Shown: positions 28,889 through 39,677, numbered from the stretch's first letter. The stretch is DNA of 46,437 nucleotides from Intrasporangiaceae bacterium (GCA_021324575.1 JAJPIW010000103.1:1-46437); one strand, 5' to 3'. The notes: a model not told the origin generated them from the sequence alone. A program made the numbers and translations.

Positions 28889-28894
28889 TACAAT
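28889..28894 (+). promoter_or_regulatory. Candidate -10 box of the alpha/beta hydrolase gene
   Basis: TACAAT lies just upstream of the palindrome at 28896-28911, so a bound repressor would cover the transcription start. A TGGACA at 28861 is too far for a standard -35 (22-base spacer). Confidence 0.35.
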
Positions 28895-28895
28895 T

Positions 28896-28911
28896 CGGAA
28901 CGAACGTTCCG
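28896..28911. promoter_or_regulatory. TetR-type operator palindrome
   Basis: CGGAACG-AA-CGTTCCG is a perfect 7-base inverted repeat with a 2-base spacer, between the divergent TetR and hydrolase genes and 25 bases before the hydrolase ATG. Size and position fit a TetR-family operator. Confidence 0.7.
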
Positions 28912-28936
28912 TACACACCACGAGCCGGAGACCCCC

Positions 28937-29791
28937 ATGCCCATCACCAGCGCCGAGCAGGAACAGATCGACCTCGCCAACACGAGCGGCAAGCAACCCG
29001 TCGTCTTCGTCCACGGCCTGTGGCTGCTCGCCAGCAGCTGGGACCGCTGGCGAGCCCTCTTCGAGGAGCGCGGCTACGCCACGGTCGCCCCCGGCTGGCC
29101 CGACGACCCGGCCACCGTCGCCGAAGGCCGCGCACACCCGGAGGTCTTCGCCGGCAAGTCGGTGGGCGGCATCACCGACCACGTCGCCGAGGTGATCGAT
29201 GGGCTGCGCGCCAAGCCGGTCGTCATCGGTCACTCCTTCGGCGGACTGATCACCCAGAAGCTCGCCGGACTCGGTCTGGCTCGTGCCTCGGTCGCCATCG
29301 ACCCCGGCCCGTTCCGCGGCGTGCTGCCCCTCCCCCTGTCCTCGCTCAAGGCGGCCTCAGCGGTGCTCGCCAACCCGGCCAACTACCGCCGTCAGGTCAT
29401 GCTCAGCCCCGCCCAGTTCCGCTACGCCTTCACCAACGCGGTCCCCCAGGCGGAAGCCGATGCCCTGTATGCCGAGTTCCCCGTCCCCGGGTCCGGTATG
29501 CCGCTCTTCCAGGCCGCGTTCGCCAATGCGAACCCACGTTCGGAAACGAGGGTCGACACGCGCAACCCCGCTCGCGGCCCGCTCCTCGTCATCTCCGGCG
29601 AGCACGACCACACGGTTCCATGGGCGATCGCCAACGCGTCCTACAAGCTGCAGAAGCGCAACCCTGGCGTCACCGAGATCACCGAGATCAGGGGCCGCGG
29701 CCACTCCCTCGTCATCGACGGCGGCTGGCGCGACGTTGCCGGCACAGCGCTGGATTTCCTTGCGCGGCAAGGGATCCAGCCGGCTGGCTAG
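28937..29791 (+). CDS. Alpha/beta hydrolase
   Basis: The product is 284 aa. The catalytic triad is visible: nucleophile Ser in VIGHSFGGL, Asp in ISGEHDHTVP, His in RGRGHSLVID. The oxyanion segment FVHGLWL precedes it. The fold fits haloperoxidase- or esterase-like hydrolases; substrate unknown. A GGAG ribosome site lies six bases before the ATG. Control by the divergent TetR protein through the palindrome at 28896-28911 is likely. Confidence 0.87.
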   Translation: MPITSAEQEQIDLANTSGKQPVVFVHGLWLLASSWDRWRALFEERGYATVAPGWPDDPATVAEGRAHPEVFAGKSVGGITDHVAEVIDGLRAKPVVIGHSFGGLITQKLAGLGLARASVAIDPGPFRGVLPLPLSSLKAASAVLANPANYRRQVMLSPAQFRYAFTNAVPQAEADALYAEFPVPGSGMPLFQAAFANANPRSETRVDTRNPARGPLLVISGEHDHTVPWAIANASYKLQKRNPGVTEITEIRGRGHSLVIDGGWRDVAGTALDFLARQGIQPAG

Positions 29792-29847
29792 TCGTTCCGC
29801 GGTCCGAGCGCCGGCCCGCCCCCACCCTCACCCGCTCCGGCCCCTGC

Positions 29848-29909
29848 TGCAACCTCTGCTAGCAGAAGGTAGGTCACTCAGCAGAGGTTGCACCCTGTGC
29901 TGAGTGACC
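29848..29909. repeat. Interleaved inverted repeats downstream of the hydrolase
   Basis: A 13-base perfect inverted repeat (TGCAACCTCTGCT at 29848-29860 with 29880-29892) is interleaved with a 12-base one (GGTCACTCAGCA at 29872-29883 with 29898-29909). They share bases 29880-29883, so only one hairpin can form at a time. The ACCTCTGCT core recurs at 29912 and, inverted, at 31539-31548 beyond the IS. The region lies between convergent genes and probably served as a terminator. The rest of 29792-30043 holds the IS left end and no gene. Confidence 0.8.
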
Positions 29910-29918
29910 CAACCTCTG

Positions 29919-29922
29919 CTAG
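29919..29922. repeat. Target-site duplication CTAG, left copy
   Basis: CTAG directly abuts the left end of the IS1380 element and is matched by CTAG at 31538-31541. Four-base duplications are usual for this family. Confidence 0.85.
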
Positions 29923-31537
29923 CCCGGGGATTTCATGTTGAGAGGGGTGACGTCGGCGGGTAATGCACGGAAGTGCCTGTCCTGCTTGGGAAACTTGGCT
30001 TGTCGAAGGGTCAAGTTCACTCAAGTGGGAAGGCACTCCGTAGGTGAAGGGTATCGGGTCGGGTCGGCGGTTGAGGGTCGCGACGGGCGGTGAGGCGTTG
30101 GTCTCTACCAGTGGGGCGGCGCTGTTGCTGCGGACGGCGCAGGTCAGCGAGCTGTCTCGGGGGTTGAGCACGGCGTTGGCGCCGTGGCGTCGGGATCGGT
30201 GCGTGCACGATCCGGCCAAGACGTTGTTGGACGTCGCGGTCGCGATCGCGTTGGGTGGTGACTGCCTGGCCGATGTCGGGGTGGTCCGGGCCCAGCCGGA
30301 GATCTTCGGGCCGGTGGCCTCTGACCCGACGGTGTCGCGGCTGGTGGAGGCGTTGGCGGCCGACCCGGCCCGGGCGATCGGCGCGATCCGGGCGGCTCGG
30401 GCCGCGGCCCGGCAGGTGGTGTGGTCTGGGCGTAGCCCGGTCCCGGCGACCGGGCCGGTCATCGTGGACCTGGACGCCACCTTGGTCGAGGCGCACAGCG
30501 AGAAGGAAGGTGCCCAGCCCACCTACAAGCGAGGGTTCGGATTCCACCCGCTGCTGGCCTTTGTCGACCACGGCGCCGGCGGGTCGGGAGAGACCTTGGC
30601 CGGGATGCTGCGCGGGGGCCGGACCAACGCCAACGACGCCGGCCACCAGATCGCCGTCTTGGACCAGGCGTTGGCCCAGCTGCCGGTGGGGGTGCGTTCT
30701 CGGGTCCTGGTCCGCGGCGACGCCGGGTCCGGGGTCAAGGCCTTCCTGGCGCACATCACCGACCTGGGGCTGCAGTACTCGGTCGGGATGGGCGGGCGTG
30801 AACCGATCAAGGCAGCCCTGGCCCAGGTTCCCCGCCAGGCCTGGCGGGCCGCGCGCGACGCCGACGGCACGACCCGGCCCGGCGCGCAGGTCGCCGAGCT
30901 GACCCGCTGGTTGCCGGCCTCGTTCGCCGGGTGGCCGCCCGGGATCCGAGTCATCGCCCGACGGGAACGGCCCCACCCCGGGGCCCAGCTGCGCCTGACC
31001 GATATCGACGGGTGGCGGGTCACGGTGTTCGCCACGAACACCGTCGGCGGGCGGTTGGCCGATCTGGAGATCCGCCACCGGCTCCGGGCCCGCGCCGAGG
31101 ACCGGATCCGTGCGCTGAAAGACACCGGTTTGCGGAACATGCCGCTGCACGGGTTCGCCAAGAACCAGATCTGGATGGAGCTGGCCCAGCTGGCCGCCGA
31201 GCTGCTGACCTGGACACAGATCCTGGCCTGGCCCCAGCACCCCGCCCGCGTGTGGGAACCCAAACGGCTCCGGCTCCGGCTGTTGGCCGTCGCCGGCCGT
31301 GTCATCACCACCGGCCGCCGCAGCATCCTGCGGCTGCCCAAACGATGGCCTTGGGCCGACCTGCTGAGCACCGGCCACCAACGCCTGGCCGCCTACCCCT
31401 GACCCCACCCCCCAGCCCCGACGACCAAGGACGGAGAGCCGGCGAACACAACGCCGGAACCCCGCCCTGCCCACAACCAGCCGACCCTCGATCACCCACC
31501 CCGCCAGCCCGACAACTCACGCCATGAAAGATCCGGG
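29923..31537 (+). mobile_element. IS1380-family insertion sequence, complete
   Basis: The element is 1615 bases. Terminal inverted repeats are CCCGGGGATTTCATG (29923-29937) and the complement of CATGAAAGATCCGGG (31523-31537), matching at 12 of 15 positions. It encodes one intact transposase and is flanked by CTAG duplications. Removing it rebuilds the perfect 20-base palindrome AACCTCTGCTAGCAGAGGTT, so it hit the exact centre of a hairpin. It carries no GTATGCCG octamer. Intact ends and gene suggest a recent arrival. Confidence 0.93.
30044..31402 (+). CDS. IS1380-family transposase
   Basis: The product is 452 aa, intact, from a GTG start. DDE-type catalytic residues fit DLDATLVEAHSEKEG (first Asp), VLVRGDAGSG (second Asp) and RAEDRIRALKDTG (Glu). 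The sequence KGIGSGRRLRVATGGEALVS at the N-terminus and LRNMPLHGFAKNQIWMELA near the C-terminus are typical of actinobacterial IS1380 members. It catalyses movement of the element. Confidence 0.95.
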   Translation: MKGIGSGRRLRVATGGEALVSTSGAALLLRTAQVSELSRGLSTALAPWRRDRCVHDPAKTLLDVAVAIALGGDCLADVGVVRAQPEIFGPVASDPTVSRLVEALAADPARAIGAIRAARAAARQVVWSGRSPVPATGPVIVDLDATLVEAHSEKEGAQPTYKRGFGFHPLLAFVDHGAGGSGETLAGMLRGGRTNANDAGHQIAVLDQALAQLPVGVRSRVLVRGDAGSGVKAFLAHITDLGLQYSVGMGGREPIKAALAQVPRQAWRAARDADGTTRPGAQVAELTRWLPASFAGWPPGIRVIARRERPHPGAQLRLTDIDGWRVTVFATNTVGGRLADLEIRHRLRARAEDRIRALKDTGLRNMPLHGFAKNQIWMELAQLAAELLTWTQILAWPQHPARVWEPKRLRLRLLAVAGRVITTGRRSILRLPKRWPWADLLSTGHQRLAAYP

Positions 31538-31541
31538 CTAG
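31538..31541. repeat. Target-site duplication CTAG, right copy
   Basis: CTAG follows the right terminal repeat and is continued by CAGAGGTT, the other half of the interrupted palindrome. Confidence 0.85.
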
Positions 31542-31596
31542 CAGAGGTTAGGTCAGGCAGGTGTCAGGGGGGGCGGAGCGACGCCTCCCCCGGGCG

Positions 31597-32234
31597 TCAG
31601 GGGTGGGTCGGCCAGGGCGTGTCCGCCGGGCGGAGAGGGGTCCAGGCTCGCTCTCGCCCCGCGTATGCCGCGAGCACGCCGATGACGAGCGCGGCGTTGC
31701 GCAGGTCCCCCCGCAGGACCGCGTCATGGACCTCTTCGAGCGGCACCCACCGGGTCGGCATGTCGAGCTCTTCGTCCTCCCGGCTGAACCGCTCGGCCTC
31801 CGGGACCTCGCTCACCCCGCGTGCCAGGTAGATCCGCAGGCCCTCGTCGGTGAAGCCCGGCGAGGAGAGGAAGTCGACGAGGACGTTCCACTGCACGGCC
31901 ACGAGGTCGGCCTCCTCGTGCAGCTCCCGTCGGGCGCCGTCGAGCGCAGACTCACCGGCCACGTCGAGCAGACCGGCCGGTAGCTCCCACTCGCGCAGGC
32001 CCACCGGGTGCCGGTACTGCTGGATGAGCAGCACCCGGTCCTCGTCGTCCAGGACGAGCACGGCGACGGCGCGCTGGTGTCGCACGAGCTCTCGGGTGAC
32101 CTCACCGGTTCCGGGCAGGTCGAAGGACTCCCGGACGACCTCGAAGATCCGCCCCGACCACAGGGTCTCGGACGCGACGACGTGCAGAGGGTCGACCAGG
32201 TCGACGAGAGGCAGGCTCTCGTCCGCCGCCGCGG

Positions 32235-32238
<4 letters not shown>
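31597..32238 (-). CDS. Nudix hydrolase, ADP-ribose pyrophosphatase type
   Basis: The product is 213 aa. The Nudix box is [12 protein letters not shown] within [16 protein letters not shown]..., with the REL-EE core for metal binding intact and Asp where the box usually has Gly near its end. It would cleave ADP-ribose or related diphosphates. The GTG start overlaps the pyrG stop (GTGA). This matches Rv1700, which follows pyrG in M. tuberculosis. It ends 59 bases from the IS. Confidence 0.92.
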
Positions 32239-33923
<1,685 letters not shown>

Positions 33924-33963
33924 GGACTTCAACAATACGTCATCCGGAGCCCCTCTCCGGACG

Positions 33964-35061
33964 TCAATGCCCGGCGCCACGCCGAAGGGTGCCGGCGTCC
34001 CGATAGATGGACAGCGCGGACGCCACGGCATCGCCGATCGACGGCAGCTCTGCGGCCGCCGCTCGCGAGAGCGCCCGCTGTCTGGCCCGCTCGTCCGGGT
34101 CGGTCAGAACCTTCTGTATGCCGCGTGCCAGCGCCTGCGGGTCCCTCGCCGGCACGAGCACACCCGCCCCGTGCAGCGTGTCGCGCGTCCCGCCGACGTC
34201 GGTGGCCACGATCGGGGCACCCACGAGGAGGGCCTCCTGCAGCCACACCGGCTGGCCCTCCCAGCGGGCGCTGGACACCACCACGTCGGCCGCGGCAAGC
34301 AGGTCGGGCACGTCCGAGCGCCGCCCGAGGAGGTCGACCGGGAGTCCTTGCGCGTCGATCGTCGCGGTCAGCGATGCCCGGTCCGGACCGTCACCGGCGA
34401 TGACCGCACGGGTCGGCAGATCCAGCAGATGGGCGACCGCCTCTAGCAGCAGGGAGAAGTCCTTCTGGGCGGTCAGCCGGCCGACACTCACGAGCAGCGA
34501 GTCCTCTTGTGGCACACCGAGATCGGCACGCACCTCAGCGGGCGACCGCGTGAGGACCGGAGGTGGCGGAGCGGGGACGACCGCAAGTCCGGTATGCCGG
34601 GCGCCGAGTGACCGCATCCGGTCGACGAGGTCGTGGGAGACGCCGAGGACGACGGCAGCCCGCCGGGCGACGATCCGCTCCAGACCGGCATACACCAGGC
34701 CGGTGAGCCGGCGGGTAGGCGCCGCGTTGTGGAGGGTGACCACGACCGGGACCCGGGAGCCCAGGGTCGCCAGACAGGCAAGCGCACCGGCCCGCAGGCC
34801 ATGGGCGTGGACCACGTCGGCACCTCGGGCCAGCCGCCGCAGGGTGACCAGGGCGGCACCGTCCCGCCGGGGGTCCGGCCGTTCGGCGATCGCCGCCTCG
34901 GTGACGGACGCGCCCGTCGCGGCCAGCTCGAACCGTGAGAGTGACTCCTCCGGCCCGGCGACGACGACGTCGTGCCCGGCGGTGACCAGTCCCGCCGCGA
35001 GCCCGCGGACGTGCGTGCCGACTCCCCCGGCCGACATCCCGAGGACGAGAACGATCCTCAT
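33964..35061 (-). CDS. GT4-family glycosyltransferase
   Basis: The product is 365 aa with a GT-B fold. The N-terminal half begins [20 protein letters not shown] (acceptor side, glycine-rich loop). The C-terminal donor side has [20 protein letters not shown] and [24 protein letters not shown], the E-x7-E nucleotide-sugar motif. It transfers a sugar, probably to a lipid-linked glycan given its neighbours. The ATG overlaps the MurJ-like gene's stop by 4 bases. Donor and acceptor are unknown. Confidence 0.88.
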   Translation of the reverse strand: MRIVLVLGMSAGGVGTHVRGLAAGLVTAGHDVVVAGPEESLSRFELAATGASVTEAAIAERPDPRRDGAALVTLRRLARGADVVHAHGLRAGALACLATLGSRVPVVVTLHNAAPTRRLTGLVYAGLERIVARRAAVVLGVSHDLVDRMRSLGARHTGLAVVPAPPPPVLTRSPAEVRADLGVPQEDSLLVSVGRLTAQKDFSLLLEAVAHLLDLPTRAVIAGDGPDRASLTATIDAQGLPVDLLGRRSDVPDLLAAADVVVSSARWEGQPVWLQEALLVGAPIVATDVGGTRDTLHGAGVLVPARDPQALARGIQKVLTDPDERARQRALSRAAAAELPSIGDAVASALSIYRDAGTLRRGAGH

Positions 35062-36749
35062 CGCGCCCGGGCCCTCACGCCGGGGAGCCGGGCGAGAGCC
35101 TCGTTGACGGTCCCGCGGTCCAGCATCCACACGACGACCCCGAAGCCGAGGAGGGCGACGGCCGCGAGGAGACAGCCGCGCCCCACCGCTGCCGGGGCGC
35201 TGGCGGCAACAGATCCCAACGCCCCTCCCAGCCCGTCGGCCAACAGCGAACCCAGGGCGCCTCCGACGACGACTGCACCCAGCGTCCGGGGCAACCCGGT
35301 GACCGCCGCAGCGCCCCAGGCGCGCCGGACGAGGACTCCGAGCAGCCCGGCGGCGAGGGTCATCCCGAGCGCCGAGGAGTACCCGAGAACACGCAGCGTG
35401 GCCAGCGGACCCGCGCCCGGGCGCAGCACCGCCAGCGGGAGCACGGCAGCCACCAGCCAGCCCGCTGCCACGGCGGCGGCCGCCTGGCGCGGCCGCCCGC
35501 GGACATAGAGGGCCCGGGACAGTAGCGCGATCGCCCCGAAGCCGACCAACCCCGGAGCGTATGCCGCGAGCCCGTCGCCCAGCGCGGCGAGCGAGGCACT
35601 GCTCGCATGACCTCCCCCGCGGCGGGCATCGAGCGCGGCAAAGAAGACCTCGACCGACGACGCGGCCGCCACGAGCGCGGTGGCCGCGCCGGCGGTGAGG
35701 ACGACGATGGCCCGCAGGCCCCGGTCGACGGTCCCGGCCGCCCCTGGTCGGTCGCCACCGTCGAGAACACCCGCCGTCTGCGCGAGCGCCGGGAAGGCCG
35801 AGGTGGCGATCGGGACGGCGAGAACGGCATACGGAAGCAGGTAGACGGCCTGGACGTACTGGTAGACCGACTGGGTCCCGCCGTCGCCGCGGTGGTTGGC
35901 GACCCAGATGGTCGCGACGACGGCCGCCTGCTGGGCGAGCAGCGCGATGACTCCAGCCCCGGCCAGGCTCATCGAACGCCGCGCGTCACCGGCCGGGAAG
36001 CGCCAGGTCGGCCGCCACCGCCACCCGGCCCGCGCGGCGGGAAACACGAGCGGGAGGGACAGCAGGACGACACCGGCGGTCGTGCCCCACGCGAGGACGA
36101 GCAGCGCGCCATGGGAGACCGCTCCCGGAGCAGTGGCGCCGTGGACCAGGCCGCCGTAGACGAGGTAGGCGGCGATGACGACGAGGCTGGACAGCAGGGG
36201 TGCAACCGCGGCCGCGAGGAAGCGGCGGTGCGCCTGGAGCAGTCCGGCCAGCACGATCCCGACCCCGTAGAGCGGCACCTGGACGGCGAAGATCCGCAGC
36301 ATCGTGGTCCCTGCGGCGGCGGCTCCGGCCTGACGCGTGTCGACGAGGACCTGCGCCAGCCACGGAGCGGCGATGGCGAGCAGCGCGGCGAGCGGCACGA
36401 GCAGCGTGAGGCACCAGGTGAGCAGGGCCGAGGCGGTCCGGTGTGCCCGGTCGGCGTCCCCCCGTCCCAGGTGCCCGGCGATGACGGGCACGGCGACGGC
36501 GGCCAGGACTCCCCCGGCCGCCACCTCGTACAGGACGTTCGGCAGGGCGTTGACGCTGTTGTAGATCGAGCCGATGCCGTCGGTGCGGACAGCCTCGCTG
36601 AAGACCAGCCACCGGCCGAAGCCCACCACCCGCGCGAGCAGGGTGACGACGGCGATCAGCCCGGCCGCCGCCGCGATCCCGCCAGCCGCGCGGGGATCGC
36701 CGGTGGCTGGCGAGGAGTCAGCCACGGCGACCGAGTCGGTCGAGCTCAC
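35058..36749 (-). CDS. MurJ/MviN-family lipid flippase homologue
   Basis: The product is 563 aa with about 13-14 hydrophobic segments, starting near residue 25 (AAGLIAVVTLLARVVGFGRW). The family opening (residues about 30-70, with RVVGFGRWLVFSEAVRTDGIG and YNSVNALPNVLYEVAAGG) is clear. MurJ moves lipid II across the membrane. Whether this one is the essential MurJ or an accessory flippase for another glycan cannot be told; most actinobacteria have the main mviN elsewhere, so accessory is more likely. The GTG at 36749 overlaps the previous gene by 32 bases; GTG 36725 would reduce that to 8. Confidence 0.87.
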   Translation of the reverse strand: MSSTDSVAVADSSPATGDPRAAGGIAAAAGLIAVVTLLARVVGFGRWLVFSEAVRTDGIGSIYNSVNALPNVLYEVAAGGVLAAVAVPVIAGHLGRGDADRAHRTASALLTWCLTLLVPLAALLAIAAPWLAQVLVDTRQAGAAAAGTTMLRIFAVQVPLYGVGIVLAGLLQAHRRFLAAAVAPLLSSLVVIAAYLVYGGLVHGATAPGAVSHGALLVLAWGTTAGVVLLSLPLVFPAARAGWRWRPTWRFPAGDARRSMSLAGAGVIALLAQQAAVVATIWVANHRGDGGTQSVYQYVQAVYLLPYAVLAVPIATSAFPALAQTAGVLDGGDRPGAAGTVDRGLRAIVVLTAGAATALVAAASSVEVFFAALDARRGGGHASSASLAALGDGLAAYAPGLVGFGAIALLSRALYVRGRPRQAAAAVAAGWLVAAVLPLAVLRPGAGPLATLRVLGYSSALGMTLAAGLLGVLVRRAWGAAAVTGLPRTLGAVVVGGALGSLLADGLGGALGSVAASAPAAVGRGCLLAAVALLGFGVVVWMLDRGTVNEALARLPGVRARAR

Positions 36750-37515
36750 GAAGGACGGGAGTCGACTCGATGACCTTGGTGAAGCTCACCTTCTCCGAGG
36801 CGAGGGTGAGCCCGGCGAGGACGGACAGGGCCGCGAGCCGTCCGGGGAGACCCACCGAACCCACGTATGCCGTGCCGACGAGGGCGCCGGCGGCGTTGGC
36901 TCCGGTGTCCCCGAGCATCGTCCGGCCGGCCAGGTCGTCGGGGAGCAGGCCCAGTGCGGTGCCGATCGCTGCCGCGGCCGCCGTCCGGGTGGTGGCGTCC
37001 CGGGCGAGGAGCATCGGTGCGCCGGTGAGGACGACGACCTTGAGGGCCCGGCCGGGGCGCAGGTCGAACAGGTTGCCGAGGTTGGCCGCGCCGGCGATGA
37101 CGGCGCCCCCGACCAGCGTGCTCACGAGCGACGCGTCGGTCCCTCGGTCGGCCACCCAGGCCGCGAGCAGCCCGGTGGCGCCGATGCCGAGGATCTTCAG
37201 CGCGCCGGTCGTCACCTCGCCGTGGGCCAGCGCGCCGAGGTGACCCTTGAGGCCCTTGCTGCGGGAGTCACCGGCGAAGTCGTCGACCGCCCCGAACCCG
37301 CCCGCGCCCAGGGTCGCGATGACCGGCGCCGGACCCGCGAACACCGCCACGGCGGCGGCCCCGACGACGTATGCCGGCCCCTCGGCCAGGCTGACCCGGA
37401 GCCCGGCATGGTTGGTCCGGTCCATCGACACGCCCAGTGGCGAGCGTGCGGCCAGGCGGGCGGTCGTCGCCCCGAGCAGGGCTCCGGCAGCGCCGACGAC
37501 CACGGTCGGGAGCAC
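36718..37515 (-). CDS. MraY/WecA-like polyprenyl-phosphate sugar-1-phosphate transferase homologue
   Basis: The product is 265 aa, shorter than typical MraY (about 320-360). Hydrophobic helices alternate with the family's cytoplasmic motifs: GAVDDFAGDSRSKGLKGHLG (the DD Mg-site), NLGNLFDLRPGRALK, and MLGDTGANAAGALVG. This family attaches sugar phosphate to polyprenyl phosphate, the first membrane step in glycan synthesis. Several helices seem reduced, so activity is uncertain. It lies two bases after SteB and overlaps the flippase gene. Confidence 0.8.
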   Translation of the reverse strand: MLPTVVVGAAGALLGATTARLAARSPLGVSMDRTNHAGLRVSLAEGPAYVVGAAAVAVFAGPAPVIATLGAGGFGAVDDFAGDSRSKGLKGHLGALAHGEVTTGALKILGIGATGLLAAWVADRGTDASLVSTLVGGAVIAGAANLGNLFDLRPGRALKVVVLTGAPMLLARDATTRTAAAAAIGTALGLLPDDLAGRTMLGDTGANAAGALVGTAYVGSVGLPGRLAALSVLAGLTLASEKVSFTKVIESTPVLRELDRLGRRG

Positions 37516-37517
37516 GG

Positions 37518-38471
37518 TCAGCCGCCCTGGAGCACCGGGAACGCCGCACCGGCGTCGGCCCCGAGGCCGTACTGACCGGCCCCGCCGCGCTCCTGCTCGG
37601 CCAGGCCGAGGACGATGCTCGCCTGTCCCATCGAGATCCCGGCGTCGTCGACGGTCGACAACGTGGCCTTGAGGTCGCTGTTGGCGCGGGCCGTCGAGAC
37701 GACGGACACGCCGCTCGTGGGGACGTCTACGCCCACGTTGGACGCGAGCACAGCGCCCTTGCTCCCGGCGTCGAGCGCTGCGGCGAGCGCGACGTACTCC
37801 TTGGCCACGGCGAGGTTCTGGGCGTTGGTGCCGTCCGTCACGGGTCCGGAGATCACCACAGCACAGGTGGCCACGGCGGTGAGCTGGTCGGTGTCGACGG
37901 ACAGCAGCTTGGCGTCACCGAGGACCTTCAGCGCCGCCGAACGCCTGGCCAGGTCCGATGTGGCTTCACTCGTGCCGACGAGGGCGGCGGCAAGCAGCCC
38001 GTCGACGGCCTGGCCCCCGGCCGGGGTGGCGGGCTGGATGCCGAGGGCCCGCTGGGCGGTGGTCGCGGCCTGGGCCCGGTGGTCGGCGTTGGCCTTGTCG
38101 CTCCACGACGACTTGACCGTCACGGTGGCCCCGATCTTGGCCCCGGCGGCGGCGACCGTCTGCGTCGTCGCCTTGACCACGGCGCCGTCGGCGCCGGGCA
38201 GGACCACCAGAGCGACGGTCGCCCCGCCGAGCCGGCCGGCGAGCAGCTGCTTGTTCTCGGCGGTGATGAAGCTGTCGCGGGCGTCGGCGGCCTTGCGGGC
38301 ATCGCTCAGCTGCCCGTTGAGCGAGCTCTTCTCGCTCGTGAGGCTCTTGATCTGGCCCTCCAGCTGGTCGCCGAGCTGGCCCTTCAGGGGCCCGGCGCCC
38401 AGCGCGATGCCCACGGCCAGAGCCAGGAAGATCGAGACGATCGAGACGAGGTGGTAGCGGAAGTCGATCAC
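37518..38471 (-). CDS. SteB/MctB-like membrane protein (often annotated copper transporter)
   Basis: The product is 317 aa. The N-terminus IDFRYHLVSIVSIFLALAVG is the family signature, with one membrane helix followed by a coiled coil (about residues 30-65) and an extracytoplasmic domain. The M. tuberculosis homologue, Rv1698, was described as a copper-related outer-membrane channel, while the Corynebacterium homologue SteB works with SteA in septum formation. No copper-binding motif is evident here, so the SteB role fits the context better. The GTG overlaps the steA stop (GTGA). Confidence 0.85.
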   Translation of the reverse strand: MIDFRYHLVSIVSIFLALAVGIALGAGPLKGQLGDQLEGQIKSLTSEKSSLNGQLSDARKAADARDSFITAENKQLLAGRLGGATVALVVLPGADGAVVKATTQTVAAAGAKIGATVTVKSSWSDKANADHRAQAATTAQRALGIQPATPAGGQAVDGLLAAALVGTSEATSDLARRSAALKVLGDAKLLSVDTDQLTAVATCAVVISGPVTDGTNAQNLAVAKEYVALAAALDAGSKGAVLASNVGVDVPTSGVSVVSTARANSDLKATLSTVDDAGISMGQASIVLGLAEQERGGAGQYGLGADAGAAFPVLQGG

Positions 38472-39649
38472 GTGAAAACCCCTGAGAGAACGGACCACAG
38501 ATCGTTCCACCGGGAGCCGATCAGCTGGAGGATGCCGCGCCCACCGGGTGTCGCCCAGAGCGCGACGAAGAGGGCGACCAGGGCCGAGAGCAGGAGTCCG
38601 ACGAGCCACAGGTTGGAGATCCGCGTGCGGTAGAGCCGGCTGACCCCTTTGGCGTCGATCAGCTTGCCGCCGACCCGCAGTCGGGTGAGGAAGGTGCTGG
38701 CCATGCCCGACCGACCCTTGTCGAGGAACTCCACGAGGGTCGCGTGGGTGCCGACGGCGACGATGAGGGTCGCGCCCTTGTCGTCCGCCAGCAGCATGGC
38801 GACGTCCTCGCTCGTTCCGGTGGCGGGGAAGACGACCGGCTCGATCCCCAGGTCCTGCACCCGTTGCAGGCCGGGCGCCCGGCCGTCCCGGTAGGCGTGG
38901 ACGACGATCTCCGCCCCCGAGCGCAGGGTCTCGTCGGACACCGAGTCCATGTCGCCGACGATGAGGTCGGGCCGGTGCCCCTCCTCGACGATCGCGTCGG
39001 CTCCTCCGTCGACCCCGATGAGGACCGGGCGGTACTCCCGGATGTAGTGGCGCAGCGCCTGGAGGTCTTCCTTGTAGTGGTAGCCGCGGACGACGATCAG
39101 GGCGTGCCGCCCCTCGAGGTGGGTCGCGATCTCGGGGACACCGACACCGTCCAGGAGCAGCTCGCGCTCGTTGCGGAGGTACTCCATCGTGTTGGCGGCG
39201 AACGCCTCGAGCTGGACGGCCAGTCCGGCGCGGGCATCGGTCATCGCCGTCTGCACCGTCTCAGCGGTCTGCAGCGTGCCGGCCGCGACGACCTGGCCGC
39301 CGGCGAGCAGCTCGCCGTCCTCGAGCCGCACATCGGTGCCCTCCTTGAGGGAGCTCATGACGAGCGGCCCGACGGAGTCGAGCAGAGGTATGCCGGCCGC
39401 GACGATGATCTCCGGCCCCAGGTTGGGATAGCGGCCGGAGATCGACGGCGCGGCGTTGACCACGGCACGCGGCCGGCAGGCGACGAGGGCCTCGGCGCTC
39501 ACCTTGTCAAGGTCGATGTGGTCGATGACGGCGATGTCGCCCGGACGCAGCCGCTTGGTGAGGTTCTTGGTCCGGGAGTCGACGCGGGCAGGGCCGTGCA
39601 CCGCGGCGGGATCAGCACCGTGGGAGCGGGGACGCAGGCGAAGAGGCAT
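38468..39649 (-). CDS. steA: SteA-like protein with thiamin-pyrophosphokinase-like domain
   Basis: The product is 393 aa. The N-terminal half contains TKNLTKRLRPGDIAVIDHID; the central domain has a TPK-like site (GVDGGADAIVEEGHRPDLIV, GDMDSVSD), and the C-terminus has one membrane helix (about residues 345-367) before a short tail. In Corynebacterium SteA interacts with SteB at the division septum. The substrate of the TPK-like fold is unknown. It follows recN after 28 bases. Confidence 0.85.
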   Translation of the reverse strand: MPLRLRPRSHGADPAAVHGPARVDSRTKNLTKRLRPGDIAVIDHIDLDKVSAEALVACRPRAVVNAAPSISGRYPNLGPEIIVAAGIPLLDSVGPLVMSSLKEGTDVRLEDGELLAGGQVVAAGTLQTAETVQTAMTDARAGLAVQLEAFAANTMEYLRNERELLLDGVGVPEIATHLEGRHALIVVRGYHYKEDLQALRHYIREYRPVLIGVDGGADAIVEEGHRPDLIVGDMDSVSDETLRSGAEIVVHAYRDGRAPGLQRVQDLGIEPVVFPATGTSEDVAMLLADDKGATLIVAVGTHATLVEFLDKGRSGMASTFLTRLRVGGKLIDAKGVSRLYRTRISNLWLVGLLLSALVALFVALWATPGGRGILQLIGSRWNDLWSVLSGVFT

Positions 39650-39677
39650 TGCCGACCATCGTGCCACGCGTGGCCAC

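Noticed and set aside
34686-35832. Octamer as a KOPS-like polar chromosome motif
   Set aside because: Orientations are mixed (34 to 23) along one gene strand, so no strong polarity is seen in this window; genome-scale data could change this.
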